Origin: Prosapia bicincta | Taxonomy: Eukaryota; Arthropoda; Insecta; Hemiptera; Cercopidae | Length of the DNA stretch: 64,000 bases | Assembly (NCBI GenBank): GCA_036971475.1 | Contig: JBAIZL010000007.1 | Coordinates: 33,697,002-33,761,001 of the forward strand | Reading direction: 5' to 3' | In this document: one piece after another, positions 14,001-29,600 of the stretch | Layout of the letters: each line of letters starts with the position of its first letter | Numbering within the stretch: position 1 is the stretch's first letter | Translations under genes and position numbers: made by a program | Notes under the pieces: generated by a model | Database searches by the model: none | The model's input: the letters and a program-made list of their open reading frames with translations, nothing else | Told to the model about the DNA's origin: nothing

Positions 14001-17000
14001 GGTTTCTCCTATCTTGAGTTTTGCTGTGATTTCCTCCAAATACTTTCTGGCAGTTCAGTACCAGTTACATGTTTTCATTGACAATAGTTTCACGGCTAAA
14101 GGAAACCTATTATAAAAATTGTCCATAAAGAGAGTGTCCCTTCCATAAATAGGGAACCATCATTTCCATAACAACATTTTATGGATGTCCCTTACAACTA
14201 GCATATGTCTCCTTTACCAGCATAAATCTTAATTCTGAGAGACAGGCCATGAGGTTCATTTACGGAGTGTAATTTCACACTATATTTATGGCGTTTATTT
14301 TTTTATATACTGCCTAAACTCTAATCTCCCTCTTTACAGGGGTAGTACAAACCGAGCATCTTATTATTAAAATACTGAATGACAGGAGAAACTTTTAACT
14401 AAACCATTATCGCTTGTTACTTTTTCACTGTAAAATTGGAGACATCTAAAAATTAAAATAAATCCCTCCCTAATCATATGTTTTAGAAAATACCCAAGAT
14501 TATACTGTTAATCTGTTCTCCAGTAATCTTCCAAATGGATAACACGTGTCCTGCATGAAATAATAATCCTAAAAATACTTTAAGCTTATCAACAGTAAGA
14601 TTTTTTCCCCTGTGAATCCTAGAAAGGGCAATGTCAAAGGGGTACATCAAATCTATGTGCATACTTATTAGTTTCCTTCAATATATTTCCTACAAAAAAA
14701 TGCTACAGAAAAAAAAGACAAAAGGCTCATTTTCATTTGGTATAGGGGAGTTAAATCCATCATTACCAGTGAAGTGAAATTGCTGTAGACTAGCTGTTCG
14801 CGGACTCCAAGATGGCTGACTTTTGAGCAGGAATGTCCTCTACCACAAGGTCACAGTCATTGTCTTCTAAGCTTCCATTACCACTTGTTTCTATATCTTC
14901 ATCACTAGAAATTGGATCTTCTGTAGACCTACTAGCCATAATTTTACAATAAAGTACAAAAAAACACCCACAAAACAGTATTACACACTATAAATACAAA
15001 ACTCACATAAACGGCTAACGGTTGCATTACAACAAAGACAAAGGTATTTAGCAATAGAGCATGCAACAAGACTTTCATTCCATGGCTAACCTCGTACTGG
15101 TCACTTTTATACTAGGTCCTAACTATGTCGCCAAGTGGCGTCGTTCGCTGCCTGAGTGATGGTGTGGTGCCGCCACTTGACGGCATCAGCAGTGAACGTT
15201 TTAACAATGACAACCATTTTGGGGAATTGTCAGCTCAGACAGTAACTAACCAAAACAAGGAAGAGATCAGCTTGGACTGAGTTGATAATGAGACACAAAG
15301 CCCAAAACGGCTGTCCTCATTAAACAAAAAAAGTAAGTGCACTACAGGCAAGAGTCATAACTACATGTAAATTGTTTAAGTATTAACTTGTTCCTCAAGT
15401 TTAAGATACAGTAGAACCTGTCTAATTCATCACCATAATTGTTTGCACTGTTACGTAGTATAGGCGCCATCAGGAAAGAATTCTTTAGTACAAAAGAAAA
15501 TAACAGTTTTTCAACAATTATTACAAACGTTGATTTCAAGTAACTAATTTTTTGTTGCTAGTGTAATTGTTTTTTACAAGGTGCTGTTTTTTTATGCCTT
15601 TTATGAAAAAAAGAGCAACATACTGTATTTGTAATTACGAAGTGTACTGCAGGCTACTAGTGTTTCTATAGTGATGTGTAATAGTGTTGTTGAGTTTTTC
15701 TGCAGACATCAATCAAGTTAGGCATTAATTACACTACGTATATCTGTGCTGTTCACTTACAATTACATTTTAATTTCACGACTTCCATAATTCCTCACCC
15801 CTTCTGTCCCGAACATGACGAATTAGAGAGGTTGTTCTGTAATAATAGTTGAAGATAATACCTAGTTGCTCAAATACTATATTTCTTTTGTAATGTTGAA
15901 ATAACTTATCCTAAATATCCTAATATTGGTTAAAAAAACATACTTTCCACTTTAGATGGCTGCTAAAGCAAGGAGCCTTAATATACTCTTCTAAACTCTG
16001 GTAAGATTCTTCTTCATCTTCTGTTGGTTTAAAAAGTATAGATGCATCATCTTCAGGAAAACGACCAGGCCACTGAACCTTTTGTTAAAAACAAAGCTTA
16101 CTCATATATACTTTATTGAAATCCATAATCAAATAGTAAAGATATTGGGAAATAAATTTTTACACATAGTTCCACAAAGTCTAATAATACCATTAAGTAA
16201 TTTAAATAAACAAAACCTTATCCCAAAAATTTGTTCATGACTTCTAACGTCTTAAAACCTTTTAAGTATTTTTAAAATAAAGTTTTTGAAACACATCAGC
16301 AAGTAAGTTCAGAAGTTTTCACTCAGTTATGCAATAATTACTTATAATTTAATCAGTGAATTCAAGATGATTACAACAAGCAACTTTAAAAGCTACTAAC
16401 ATTCATCTATAATCAACTTCTACAGACAGGCGGAATTAAAGATATATAAAACTTCACCCCAAATTTCCTTCAACTTACAATGCCTCAAACAAGACCTATC
16501 ATTTAGATATGTCAGTAGCGAGTCGGCTTCTTTAATGAAACGATTTTTTCGAATCACTTCAATTAAGTTCAAAAGTGTTTTACCCAGTTACGGAATAATT
16601 ACTTATAATAAAACTTTTTATTTTAACCTTCATGTAAATTTCAATTTAAAAGCAACCATCTTCAGATTAAATTAGAAAAATAACTATTATAAAGATAATA
16701 AATACATAAAAACCTCTTAACCACAAACTTTATTAATTTTACCCTTATGTACATTTCAGAATAGAGTCTTTACATGAACAGAGTTTTTGTATGCTATCCC
16801 TCTGAGGACGGTTACTTGGTAACTGAAATGTACATAAGGGTAAACTAAAGAAAGTTTGTGGTTAAGAGGTTTTTACGTATTTATTATTAAATTCAACCAC
16901 AGTATATTCCTAATAAATAGTTACTATGAAGATGAATGCTTTGCAATTGAAATGTAAATAAGGCCTTAAATCAAAAGTTTATTTGTGTTTAAGAGGTTTT

Positions 17001-19806
17001 ATTTATTTAAATTCAAAATTACACCACATTTGTTTCAAGTTTTTAATATCAATAGCAAATTATTTAAAATATTACTTTTTTGTGTTTTAAAATTATGATT
17101 CTAAATATAAAATGTAAAGTAAAGAATTTCATCTAGGGGTAATTAAAAATCGAAGTTTACATTATACTGATGTTTAGTAGACCATTAATTCAACTAGTGT
17201 TTTACAAAGTAATAACAGCAAAATGATCTACTAATCATTTTATATATATATATAAAGAAATAAGACAAAATACAAATACAAGAATAATTGAATGCATTCA
17301 ATTGCGGTATTCATATTGTCGTATATATATATACAGTACAGTCTCACTAATCCGGACTTGATGGGACCGGACCCGGTCCGGATCAACGAAAGTCCGGATT
17401 AGACGGAAAAAGCCAAACAAATGCATACAATATGTGTTTTAGGTGGGAAAACATATTGAAATTGTAGTTTTAGTGAAATTGAGGCCTAAATATAGCTTAC
17501 AGTACAGTATTTCATAGCTTATGTAGCAAAAAATCCTATAATTATAACAGAAAAGTCATGACATAAATAAATATCTAAGCACCTTTCTCGTTGAATAAAA
17601 GTATTCACATAAAGTTATTTACACTATACTGTATAAACGCACAAAAAACTCAAACAAAAATGAAACTGAAACAAAAACAAACTTTAAAAAACTTAGTGAA
17701 AAAAGTCCGTAATGTTCTTTTGTTTTAACGATGAATGACGTCGTTTCACAGTACGATCTCGTAGGCGTTTCAAGGTCAGTAGCTCCGCAGTTGACGTATC
17801 ACTTTGTTTCTCAAAGTAAGTCATCAACCCCTCCAGCATTGCAGCCGCCTCATCATGAGTTAGGCTGACAGGTTCGTCTGTGTAGTCTTCCTCTTCCGAG
17901 CTGTCATTTTCTGCGTTTGCAGTGCACACCGCGACGATTTCGTCCTCGTTGAGCACTTGATGACCAATGTCATTATCACTGATAATCCACTCGGAAATAT
18001 CAGTGTCTTTCAACTCGGCACAACCCTCCAATTGTTGAAAAATCTGAACAAATTCATTGTCGTCATTAGTAGGTTGACTGTCAGATTTTCCACTTTCCTG
18101 TGGCATTTCAGGCCACAATTTTTTCCAGCTTTTTTGTAGTGTAGACGGTTGAATTTCCTCCCACGATTCTGCAGCCATATAAATGACATCCTTTATAGTC
18201 ACTTTTTTAAGATTTTCAATAAATTTTGTAGCTGGATCTGCTTCTTGTTGTTCCAAAAGCGATAAAATTAACTTTTTCCTATATCGCCGTTTTATCGCTT
18301 CGATCACGCCCTGATCCATCGGCTGAATGAGAGCCGTTACGTTAGGAGGAAGAAATTTAACAAAAATGTCACCATGACGCAATTCTTCTTCATTTGGGTG
18401 GCATGGGGCATTATCAATTAGTAAAACCGCTTTTCGAGGGAGTTTTTTCTCTTTTAAAAACTTTTCTGTTGTTGGAACAAAGTTTTCAAAAAACCAGTCC
18501 TTAAAAATTTGACTGTTCATCCACGCTGATTTTTGGAACTTGTATTGGGCCGGTAGAACACTTAAATTTACATTTTTAAAAACCCTAGGCTTTGCGGATT
18601 TCCCTATCACCAAAAGTGGAAATTTTAGATCGCCAGAAGCATTACTGCAGGGCAGCAAAGTCATACGTTCTTTCTTAACTTTATGGCCTTTTGCTACTGA
18701 ATCTAATTTGGAAGCTAAAGTTTTTTTTGGGAACATTTTATAATTTAATCCAGTTTCGTCAGCGTTGAACACCTGACAAGGTTGTAAGTTTTCATCTCTG
18801 AGAAACTTGCCAAATTTGTCTTTGAATTTTTCACTTGCATCACTGTCACCTGACAAAATTTCACCACTTATTCCGAGTTGACGGATGCCGTGTCGTTCCT
18901 TCCACCGTGACAGCCATCCCACACTGGCAGTAAAATTAGGGTCTCCTTTTAACTTTTCATTCAGTTTCAGCGCGATCGTTTGCAAATTTACACCCGATAA
19001 AGGAACACCCTGTTCCCGTTGTTGGCAAAACCAAACATACAAAGCATCATCTAGGGTTTCATTTTTTGGTTTTTTTAAAGTGCTTCTGCCGCCTAAACTG
19101 TCTTTACTAACCATTTTTGCACAAAAATCTTCAATTTCCTGTCGCTTTTTTTTCCAATCGGAAACAGTTTGTTTTCCCACACCTAACTCTTTTGCAATTT
19201 TAATAAGCGATTCACCTCCATCAATACGAAACAAAGCTTGGAGTTTTTGTTCCATTGTCACTGTCACTGACTTACGTTTAGTCGCCATTTTCACTGAACA
19301 CTGAACGAGACGTAAATAAAAAACACAGATCAATATCGCACTAGAATTAAATGACAACTGAGCAGATATCTTGCGAGAAGCAGGAAAAGTGGCATCTGTC
19401 CGACAAAACAACTGACCTGACGCCAGACGGATAGACTGTTTATCCGTTTAGTCAGCGGTCCTTTATCTTTTGTTTATCGCAAGATGTCTCTGATGTCACG
19501 TACGTTGTAGTGTTGGGTGATCTAATTTGTATATATTTTTTCAAAGAAGTTTTTTCTACTTTAGTAGGCAAAAGAAACAAACAAGTGGTACACCTATTTC
19601 ATATTTTAATGAATAAATTATATTATTTGAGTATTAAAGTAGGAAAACCCCTTTGAAAAATAACAAATATAGACGTATAAAAATAAATATTTTTGTTGAC
19701 AGCAGACTGATTGTGCACTGTAAAATACTATAACTAAACAAAACTTTTGGGCCGTCCGGATTAGCCGGAGGTCCGGATCATCGGAGACCGGATTAGCGAG
19801 ACTGTA

Positions 19807-19857
<51 letters not shown>

Positions 19858-20280
19858 AATTTTTTGGACTTGATAGGAGACTGACAGACTTACCCAAAAG
19901 GCAATAGTCCAAAACTGCAATCTCTTGGAAATAAGCACATATAAAAAACACATATAAAACACTTAATACACTTTTATTTGAAATATTTCGATCAACATGA
20001 TCTTCTTCAGTCAAGAAAGCAAAACAAAAGATTGAAGTGAACCACAGATGTTGAACATCTGTGGTTCACTTCAATCTTTTGTTTTGCTTTCTTGACTGAA
20101 GAAGATCATGTTGATCGAAATATTTCAAATAAAAGTGTATTAAGTGTTTTATATGTGTTTTTTATATGTGCTTATTTCCAAGAGATTGCAGTTTTGGACT
20201 ATTGCCTTTTGGGTAAGTCTGTCAGTCTCCTATCAAGTCCAAAAAATTCCTAAATAAGCTTTAAGCTCTACTAGAACTAA

Positions 20281-20326
<46 letters not shown>

Positions 20327-20594
20327 AATAGTTATAATCTAGAGTACATCCGTTCATTCTGCAGTGCATAAAATTGCAGTTCTGACGTTTCGCTAGAATC
20401 TCATCTAGCATTGACTAGGTGAACCCAACAACAGTTGACTCGCTCTTCAACTGTTGTTGGGTTCACCTCGTCAATGCTAGATGAGATTCTAGCAAAACGT
20501 TGGAACTGCGATTTTTTACACTGCAGAATGAACAAATGTACTCTAGATTATAACTATTCATCATATTTTTCCATCTGTGAAGGAATACGTATCA

Positions 20595-20632
<38 letters not shown>

Positions 20633-23600
20633 AATAGATTCATTTATAACTAATAGTTAAAATGAATATACAAGTAAGAATGTGTGTTTAACAAGATTTA
20701 TGTGAAATAATCTATCTCTTGCAAGTTTTGAAGGGCTATAATATTACAGCTAATAATAATGTTATCTTGTTAAAATTTACTTACTGTACATGAATGAATA
20801 TTACTGAGCAAATAAATAACAATATTGCGTTTTAATAAATAGTAATCAAATGAAGAATATTTCTACTACTAACATTGACAGGAATCTGACAATCTTTCTT
20901 CTTGTTTAATGACACTGGTAGAAAGTTAATAATAACTCTGTCTATTTCTCCCAGCAAGCCTGTGCCCACTATCATTGGTAGGTCGTAATTTGGGTACACT
21001 GGTGTACACGACAAGGTGTCTGTTAGAGGTATAAAACTGTTGTCAATTCGCACGGAAACATGATTTCCAGTTATTGTTGCAACAACATCATGCCATTCCC
21101 CCACCTAATACAAAAATATCAACTTATATTAAAATTTAGTTGTATTAATATGACTATTTCACTGATATTTTGCACCTATTTCTATTTTGTAACCCATTTG
21201 ATTTAGCCTTCAGTTAATTTTTGAGTGACACCCTTATATGTTTACTTTGTATATATGTTTATATGTTTGAAGGCCAGTGTCTATAGAAAACATTATTTTC
21301 AGTACATGTCTAAACTTATGTCAATTATTGCTTCACCTCAGTTTGTTCATTCAATGATAACTTCATTTATGGGTGTATGTTTTTACCGCAATAACATTTT
21401 TGTATTAATATCATACAGCTAATGCATTAAACATTTATGTATTACACATGTAATGCAGGACCATTTAACCTTGCACTTGGCCTTGAGAGATCGCAATAGC
21501 CAAGATGGAAGGTAGAGGGCTGCATTGAGTGAGTATAAATACTTATCTACAAACTGTCAAAACTCTCATGATACGTAATTGCATGAGACGGTTGATAGTA
21601 GATCAATTCAAAGATAAATTAGCTTCAGTACAAAATAAAAATCTTGAAATATTTGTAGACATATCGGATGCAGAAGCTCTTGATGTACAAAACATTTTGA
21701 ATTTGTGAAATGTTTTCAGAAGTGGTAGTACACAAAACATTTCATGCGACTTCTCAAGGCCAAGTGTATGGTTAAATGGTCCCTACAGTAATAGACTACT
21801 GTTAGTAAGGAATAAGTCTGTAAAAATAAATTTATTTAAAGCTCTGTTTAAATTAAAATTCCTTTATGTAAGTGAGGATGTATGTAAGGCAGTCGTGGCA
21901 CTGACTGACAGAAACTAATTCTTACATTTCTGACCGTACAATTTAATCATCATCAGTGTCTCATTTCAATTAGTTGAAAATGGTTTGTCTCAGTAAGTTT
22001 AAAAAAAATTACTGTAAGTACTGTAAAAGTTCATGCAAGTTGTAAAGTTAGTTGCAACATTAAAGTTTCATTAAACATTATGATCAACAAACCATACCAA
22101 ATAAAAAAATTAGTGGTGTTGGCCTATAGAAGTGAAGTTAATAAAGATTTTAATAGAATCTACGTAATTTAATTAATATTAAAACATAGTAGCTAATACA
22201 AAAACTTGTATAAGATGTTGAAAACTTTATAGAACTAATTCAATTGAAATGTGTTCTCAAAGTGTATTAGACAAAGGTTTTCATTTTAAAAATTGGAATA
22301 TAAATATTTAACCCAGATCAATATATTGAATTAATAATAGTAAGGTTTATCAAGATAGAAATAAATTAACCAATAAAAATATTTAATAATAACATTGTAA
22401 CGTAATAATGTACAGTAAATAAAGTTCTTTACGTTAAAAAACGTTGTTGTGCAACATATCCTGTAAAATAAAATTAACTGTTATATGAAATCAAATGTTA
22501 TCACTTTATGAATCCTGTGTAAAATCAATGTATTGAGCATGATGGAAACCCATAGATTTTTCTTTCTACAAAACATACACAGTCAGGCCTGCCATGAAAA
22601 AAAGTCATTCCAAAAATAAAACAAACTTTTGTCTGTGGTTTATGTACTTTTGACAGGCTAAAATGTTCACAATTTTTTGAGTATGATAATTCTGGAAGCA
22701 TTGGTCTGTGTGTAATATGTGGAAAGATACACAAGTTTTACAATCGTAGGGGCACTGTAATAAATGTACAAATTCAATATAATATACTTGCAAAGTGCAA
22801 AAACAAAATTATATAGGTTTCAAGTACTCACATCAAATGAACACATACAGGCTCCATAAATGCATGTATACAGCTTCACAAGTAGGTGAATATAGTAAAA
22901 TAAGTGTAAAATGGTAGTTTATACCATGACATCTCTTTCCAGCACTTTATTTGATTTTTACAGATGTTGAGTCTTGTATGTACAAGATATCTCGTTTGTC
23001 TAAATCTGACTTATCGAGATATCCCATATTGGCTTACAAATCCTTTAAATATATATAGATTTCTATATATACATTAATAAAAATTGATGTCACCAGATAG
23101 AATTTTCATAACTGACATTAATATTTTTATTTATAGTTAAACAAAACTAATATAAATTACACTTTTTCGTATTAACTTGGCAAAAAAACCACGACTCACT
23201 GACTTATTCAGCAGACGCATTTCACGCTAGGTCAGCAAATTATTCAATGCTGTCTGGTTGTGTCTTTCTTTTTTGCTTTACATGTTCTTTGTATCTTGTG
23301 GTAAATGTTCTTCCTGTTTGTCCTATGTAAAAGCTGGGACAGTTGTTGCATGTAATCTTGTATAAGCCTGCCCTGTCTTGTTTTGGAACTGTCTAGGTGT
23401 TTTTTAATTGTGTTGGATGTACTTTGTATTTAAGTTTGCAGAACAAGGAAGCTATTTTTTGTGGATTGAATAATGCACTAATCTAGTGTGAAATGCCTCT
23501 GCTGAATAAATCAGTAAATAGTGTTTTTGTCAAGTTAATACAAAAAGTGTAATTTATACAAAAAACCTCAAGATGTACAACACAAAACCTGCAAGTTTTA

Positions 23601-26600
23601 ATACAAATGTATACATAATGAAATAATATACTGGTAAATCTACTTACTGGGAGTGTATTTCTTGACACTAAAGTTGTAATACAGTCGTGAACATTAGCTT
23701 TCAATACAAGATATCCACCTTGAAGAAACAGCTCTACTTTCACACAATCAATTTCGCAAATGTTCTCTTGACGAACAATTAAATATCCAGTTGGTTTGTA
23801 AGGACGGAAACGCATATACATATGCAGCAAATGCATAACATTTTCATTTTTTGGAAAAAATAACTTTTTTGTTTCTTCGAAATATGCAACATTTTGTAGT
23901 ACATCTGAAAAATTTAAGAACACATCCTATTAATATTAGCCCTTAGCACGCTTATAACACGATGTCTTATATTTACAAGTTTTGTTATCTGTATTCTACT
24001 GCTCGAAAAAAATAAAATTAAGTGCTGGATAGTGTCAGCATGGTACTGTAACCTATTCAATTACTTGCTATTTGTGAACAATTTGTTGTAGCAATAGGCA
24101 GCCTTTACTAGGTCTCTACACACAAGTTATGGTGAGTTATTGGAATCCATAAGGCACTCGTAATCACCTGTTCTTTCTGTAACTTTGCATTCTGTAGGCT
24201 CTGTTATAAGTATATTTAGATATCTGTTACAATGTTGCTACAATTGTATAGCTTATGTATTTAACTCTAGGTTACACCCCGAGTAATGATTCCAATTTTT
24301 TCATGCCCAAAAATCATTTTGTATATTTGTAGACCGTAAAATATATATACAGTAGAACTTTGATAATTCAAAAATAACAAAAAATTCGAGTTATGAAAGT
24401 TGGAGAAAACCCATTTAGTCAAAACAGTCCAGCTTTTGTTTTTTCTGCGACAACTGTTTCGGCTGTTTTCAGGTATCGTGTCACTGGTCTAAGTTAAACA
24501 CTATATTTTGAATAAGCAACAAACTTAGGCATAGTGGGTTTATAAAACTTATAATTATTAGCAGTTAACCCATTACGAATCTAATTACATGTGCACACTA
24601 GTTGGTACGAATTAACTCCTCGTGTCAAAATAATTGTATTTCACGACAAAAATATTCTCATTTATAAAGCACTAAATATTATATTTTTTATGTGGATGCA
24701 ATTTGTATCACAGGTCCTCCACTATTATTGGTCATTTCATTAGTGCGCAAGATTAATTATACAAATATTTACACTACTGACAGATACCAAATCTATAATG
24801 AGTTTCTCACTCCAGTTGAAAAGAAAACTGTGGGCGCAATCTATTATGTTTAGAAGTCTGACAGAATGTCAATGGACCATAAATATCTTTATTTATTTGT
24901 ACTGTAAGTGTCGAGAGCTGAAAAATATCCCTTGTAAATCCCTGATGTTTAGTCTTGTGCATGACAAATGAGAAAATAAATTCCCTTATCAATAACACCA
25001 AACTTATGATTCAGCAGAGCATCTAGGAAAACTGATTCTTCCTAGAGAGCTTACGCACCAAATCCCATGATTTCGATCTGAAGAGAGAGAATTCTGGGAG
25101 GGGAATCACTAGTATGCCTAGAATTTGAACCCACATCCAAACTAATTACTTCGAATTAAAGAAGTTGAACTTCGAATTATTCATAATTTTTTAAAATTCA
25201 CAGCATATAAAGTTTAAGGGACCAACCCAAAACTTTGAATTATCGGCAATTTCGAATTAAACATGTTGAAATTATCCAAGTTCTGCTGTATATAAATCAC
25301 TACAACAAAATTTGTTAAATTTTTTCATCCTTATATACATGCAAAACTTTAAATTTAAATAGACCCTTTGTACACATGAAAAATTTCTTTTTATATACTA
25401 GTTTCATGCTAGTGTAAAAATAATTTTTATAAGTTCATTGAAATACCTAATACTTATAGTAGTATTGATTTATAAAATCATAAAAATATGGGGAAGAGTG
25501 AAATTTCAGCTCTGACATTCCCGTTATTAATTTGCTGGATTATGATAAGAAATTTATTTATTTATTCTAATGGCAAGTACAAAATAACATTAGTTATACA
25601 CTCTGTAATAAACCTCCTGCTTCCTAGTATCGTCCATGTTCAGTTGTCTTTGATAGTGCTGGACACACCTTAAGGTGACTTCTATCCATGTGTTGTTCTT
25701 GTTGGCATAGGCTGCAGTATGGGTCCTCAGCTAGTCCAATGCGGTATAGGTGTTTTCGTAGAAGGTCGTGTCCTGTAATGAGGCGGAAGGTGGCAACTGC
25801 TACGTTTCTAGGGCCCTCAGGTGTTGTCGTTATGGCATCTTCCCATTGTTTCCCTTGTATACGTTCCACTATATCTTTTACATGTTAGATTTTGATGGCT
25901 TTTTTAATTTGTAATCTTATTGTGTTATAAGAAACTTGTGTTTTTTGTTCTTGTTTTATTTCAGTACCTTTTTTAGCAAGGGTGTCTGCCTGCTCATTTA
26001 CAGTCACACCACAGTGACCAGGAATCCACTGTAGTACGATTAATTTACGTTCGGAATTTAGCGAGTGGTACAGACTTCGGCACTCTTGCACTTCGGGGCT
26101 TATTGGCAGATCAGGAGATACTATGCCCTGGATAGCAGATTTTGAATCGATGAATATAGCAGCATTATTAAATTTGTTCATATTTGCATACAGTTGGCTT
26201 AGAGCATTCCTAATTGCTTCGACTTCACCGTCAAAGGCAGTTCTGTTGCTTCCTGCTGCTCCATAAAAGGAGAAGATGTTGCTAGATACTCCTGCTCCTG
26301 CCTTTTCAGTTGTTTCTGAATAAGAGGCATTGGTAAAAATATGTAGCCAGTCGGTTTCCGGATATTTACTATGTATAGTTTCAAGTGCAAGCTGTTTTAG
26401 TTGATTTTTCTCTGTTTCCATTTTCTTCACTTGGTCACAAAGTTGCAGGGAGTATTCTATCTGTTTGGATTCAGTTGGATTTTGCGGCAGCGGAAGAGGC
26501 TAGCGTTCATTAAGGCTGCTCAATCTCTCAAATAAATTTGTAGCTTTTTGGATAAAACCATTTTGTGTTTTTAGTCTAGCTACCGAAAGGGTATTGTAGG

Positions 26601-29600
26601 TTTTCCAGTATTGGTCATGAGCTATTCTCTGGAATTTCTCAAAGAGTTGCAGACAGCGACTTTGTATTATATGCTGAAGACTATAATTATCAGTAAGGAG
26701 GAGCATTGCATCTATTGGCGTTGTTCTAATTCCCCCAGTAATGAGGCGTAGTGCTTGATTGTGCACTAGTCCCAAGGTTGCGCAAGTGTCCGATCAGTGG
26801 CGGTGACTAAAGACTCGCAGCAGTATGAAAGCAAAGGAAGTATGTAGGTTTTATAAGTTAGATTAAGAGTAGTCTGATTGCAACCCCACTTGCTTCCAGC
26901 AAGACGTTTCCAGATGCAGATTCGGTTGCTGGTTCGGTTGACAGTCTTGTTTACATGTGATTTCCAGGTGAGTTTATTGTCAAACGTCATCCCTAAGTAT
27001 GTAGACTCGTTTGTTTTGTTGATAAGTGAGTCTCTTAATTGTAGTTTGGGCTCTAAATCAGTATGGGCAAGAGAAAATGTCTAAAATGTTGTTTTCTCAA
27101 TATTTATTTTCATAGCATTATCATCACACCAATAGGCCAGTGCATCCAAGGCCTGATTCAATGATTGTTCGGGTTTTATTTCAGCCTTATATTTAGGGGT
27201 TTCACACCAGAAAACAAGATCGTTGACATATAGTAGGCACTTGATTTCACATACCTTCTTTAGTGCTGTTACTAGGTCGTTTATATAGACGTTAAAGAGT
27301 GTGCAACTCATCACTGCTCCTTGTGGTAGGCCAGTTTGCAGTTTTTTGTGTTTTGATAGGTTATTTTCATATTTGACCCTGCACGATCTTTGTCCAATGA
27401 ATGATTGAACCCACTGCAGCATTTTTGTATGATATCCACTGCAGCATGATAAGAAATACATTTCTTAATACTCAAGTTGAGGATAACTGTATATTTTATA
27501 ACAACAGTCTTAATTACATTTCTAGATTGTCTTGACTAAAGATAAAAAATACTATGCTATCAATAAGAGTATAATTCAATTATTTATAATTTCAAAACAA
27601 TGCTAAATAATTAATTTTACATAATTTGCTCAACTTTATTTGTTACAGATTAATATTCACCTATACCTTTTAAAATACATAAATTAGTGTTAAAGTTTCT
27701 TGTAACCATCTTGACCTCACAGATTAAATTATAATTAATTATTGCATAACTGAGTGAATACTTTTGAACTAACTTGCTGACACGTTTTGAAACAATCGTT
27801 TTATTTACAAACCCGACTCACAACCAAGTAACTTTAAAAGTATTTAGCTCAGTTAAACAATCATTAGTAATAAATTAATTTTAATTAGTCTAATTTAATC
27901 TACATTTAAAACAATCTATTTAATTAAAACTCTAAAATGAATTATGTCTATCCAAAATTCTCCATGAAAATTCAATTTACAGGAGATTGTAGTTTCAAAA
28001 TTATTATTATTATTTTTTTATTACAATGACAGAATAATTTAAAAGAATCATTTCTTGACTAATAAATTAGTCGTTTCTCAACAAAATATGTTTAAAAAGG
28101 ATTACAGTATTAACATGTTTAAAATAGTGTATTTTTGTAAAACACAATACTGATTTACCTGGACAGGGCTTCGCGTAGCAATGTTTCTTTATAGTTATAG
28201 ACCCCAAACAAATACTCCCGCTGGCTGTTGGAGAAGGGTTGTTACACGACCGACAGCTTATCTGGTTGCCAACACCACATTCTGCAGAGCAATCCGACCA
28301 AGGTGACCAGGATGACCACTGACCATTTACTAATAAAAAGTCAGTAGTGTTTTTAATTCATAAAGAACAGATTCTTGTACTTAATTCTAAATCATATTTT
28401 TCACAATATTTAGCTAAAATGTTCTTATATGAATTAAATATTTTTGTTGTGTTTTCAAAATCTTGTTGTTGTTCATGACAAGCTGGTTGTTAATCATTTA
28501 CTACACTTTGAAATTACTTGCGACTAGACATTTTGTTAATTTCAAGTTGTTAAACAGTTAACTTACACTTGGAGGACACTTTTTTGTCTTTTTTGTGTAT
28601 ATGGTATTGTTTGAAGATGGTTCTAAAACTTAAACTTTTCTCAGTAAGTTAAATGAAGATTTTGTACAAAAACATTTCAAGTGGTAATGTATTAAATAAT
28701 AAGCTAGTAAAGGTAAAGTTGTAAACAAAGGTTATCAACTTTTAATGTTTCAAGGGGAAGAGCACAAGTATATATTGCAGATATAAAATAGAAAAATACT
28801 ACAAGTAATAATAGTTAACATAATTATTGATTGCTATTCATAATTTTCCTTTCTTATGATGTAATAGCAATGACGTTTCTTGAAAGTAATTATTATGGAA
28901 ATGAATATATGCTTCTTTACTAATTCAGTTAATAAATGTGTGAAATTGTAGATATAATATATATTAGGCATTGTGACACCCCCACAATGTCAGCTATGTA
29001 GGAGTAATCTCAGCCTCAAGCTCCTTATCTCAAAATCTGCTCGGAGCTGGACCATTCTCAGAGGTCATGGTATGTTACCCTAGAGAAGTCTCTCTGTATA
29101 TCTCAAATGCTAAGGGCAAGCATTGGCTAGTACACACTCACACAAAATAAGAGTTTAACATCCCCACAATGTCAGTTATGCGGAAGTGAGCTTAGTCTCA
29201 AGCTCCTTATCTCAAAATCTGCTTGAGGCTGGACCATTCTCAGAGGTCAGAGTATGTTACATTAGAGAAGTCCCTCTGAATATCTCAAATACTAAGGGTG
29301 AGGATTGGCTAGTACACACTCACACAAAATAAGAGTTTAACACCCCCACAATGTCAGTTATGCGGAAGTGAGTTTAGTCTCAAGCTCCTTATCTCAAAAT
29401 CTGCTTGAGGCTGGACTATTCTCAGAGGTCAGAGTATCTTCCCTAAAGAAGTCCCACTGTAAATCTCAAATGCTAAGGGTGAGCATTGGGTACTAAAGTA
29501 AAGTAAATTAAAACATTCATATTAGTTGATTCCATCTTCGAATGAGCTACTAGTTTTTAGCTAAAAACACTTGTAAATATGTTACACTTGCCTATAGTAG

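Noticed and set aside
19618..20014. Minus frames with (YI)n runs
   Set aside because: Translation of the TA microsatellite beside hairpin D.
19856..20252. Complete hammerhead in family D
   Set aside because: Core CUGAAGA and stem II GAUCA/UGAUC fit, but I could not build stem I or a proper stem III.
20323..20567. Canonical hammerhead in family E
   Set aside because: GAAACGTC and a strong GCTAGA/TCTAGC hairpin are present, but the core before it reads U(A/C)GUCAA, lacking A6, and stem I is not convincing. Kept only as a hairpin.
20435..20653. 72-residue plus frame ending in a Tyr-Ile repeat
   Set aside because: It runs through hairpin E into a TA microsatellite; no real gene.
28970..29495. 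tRNA-derived SINE
   Set aside because: I found no A or B box pair in correct spacing and no poly(A) or target duplication.
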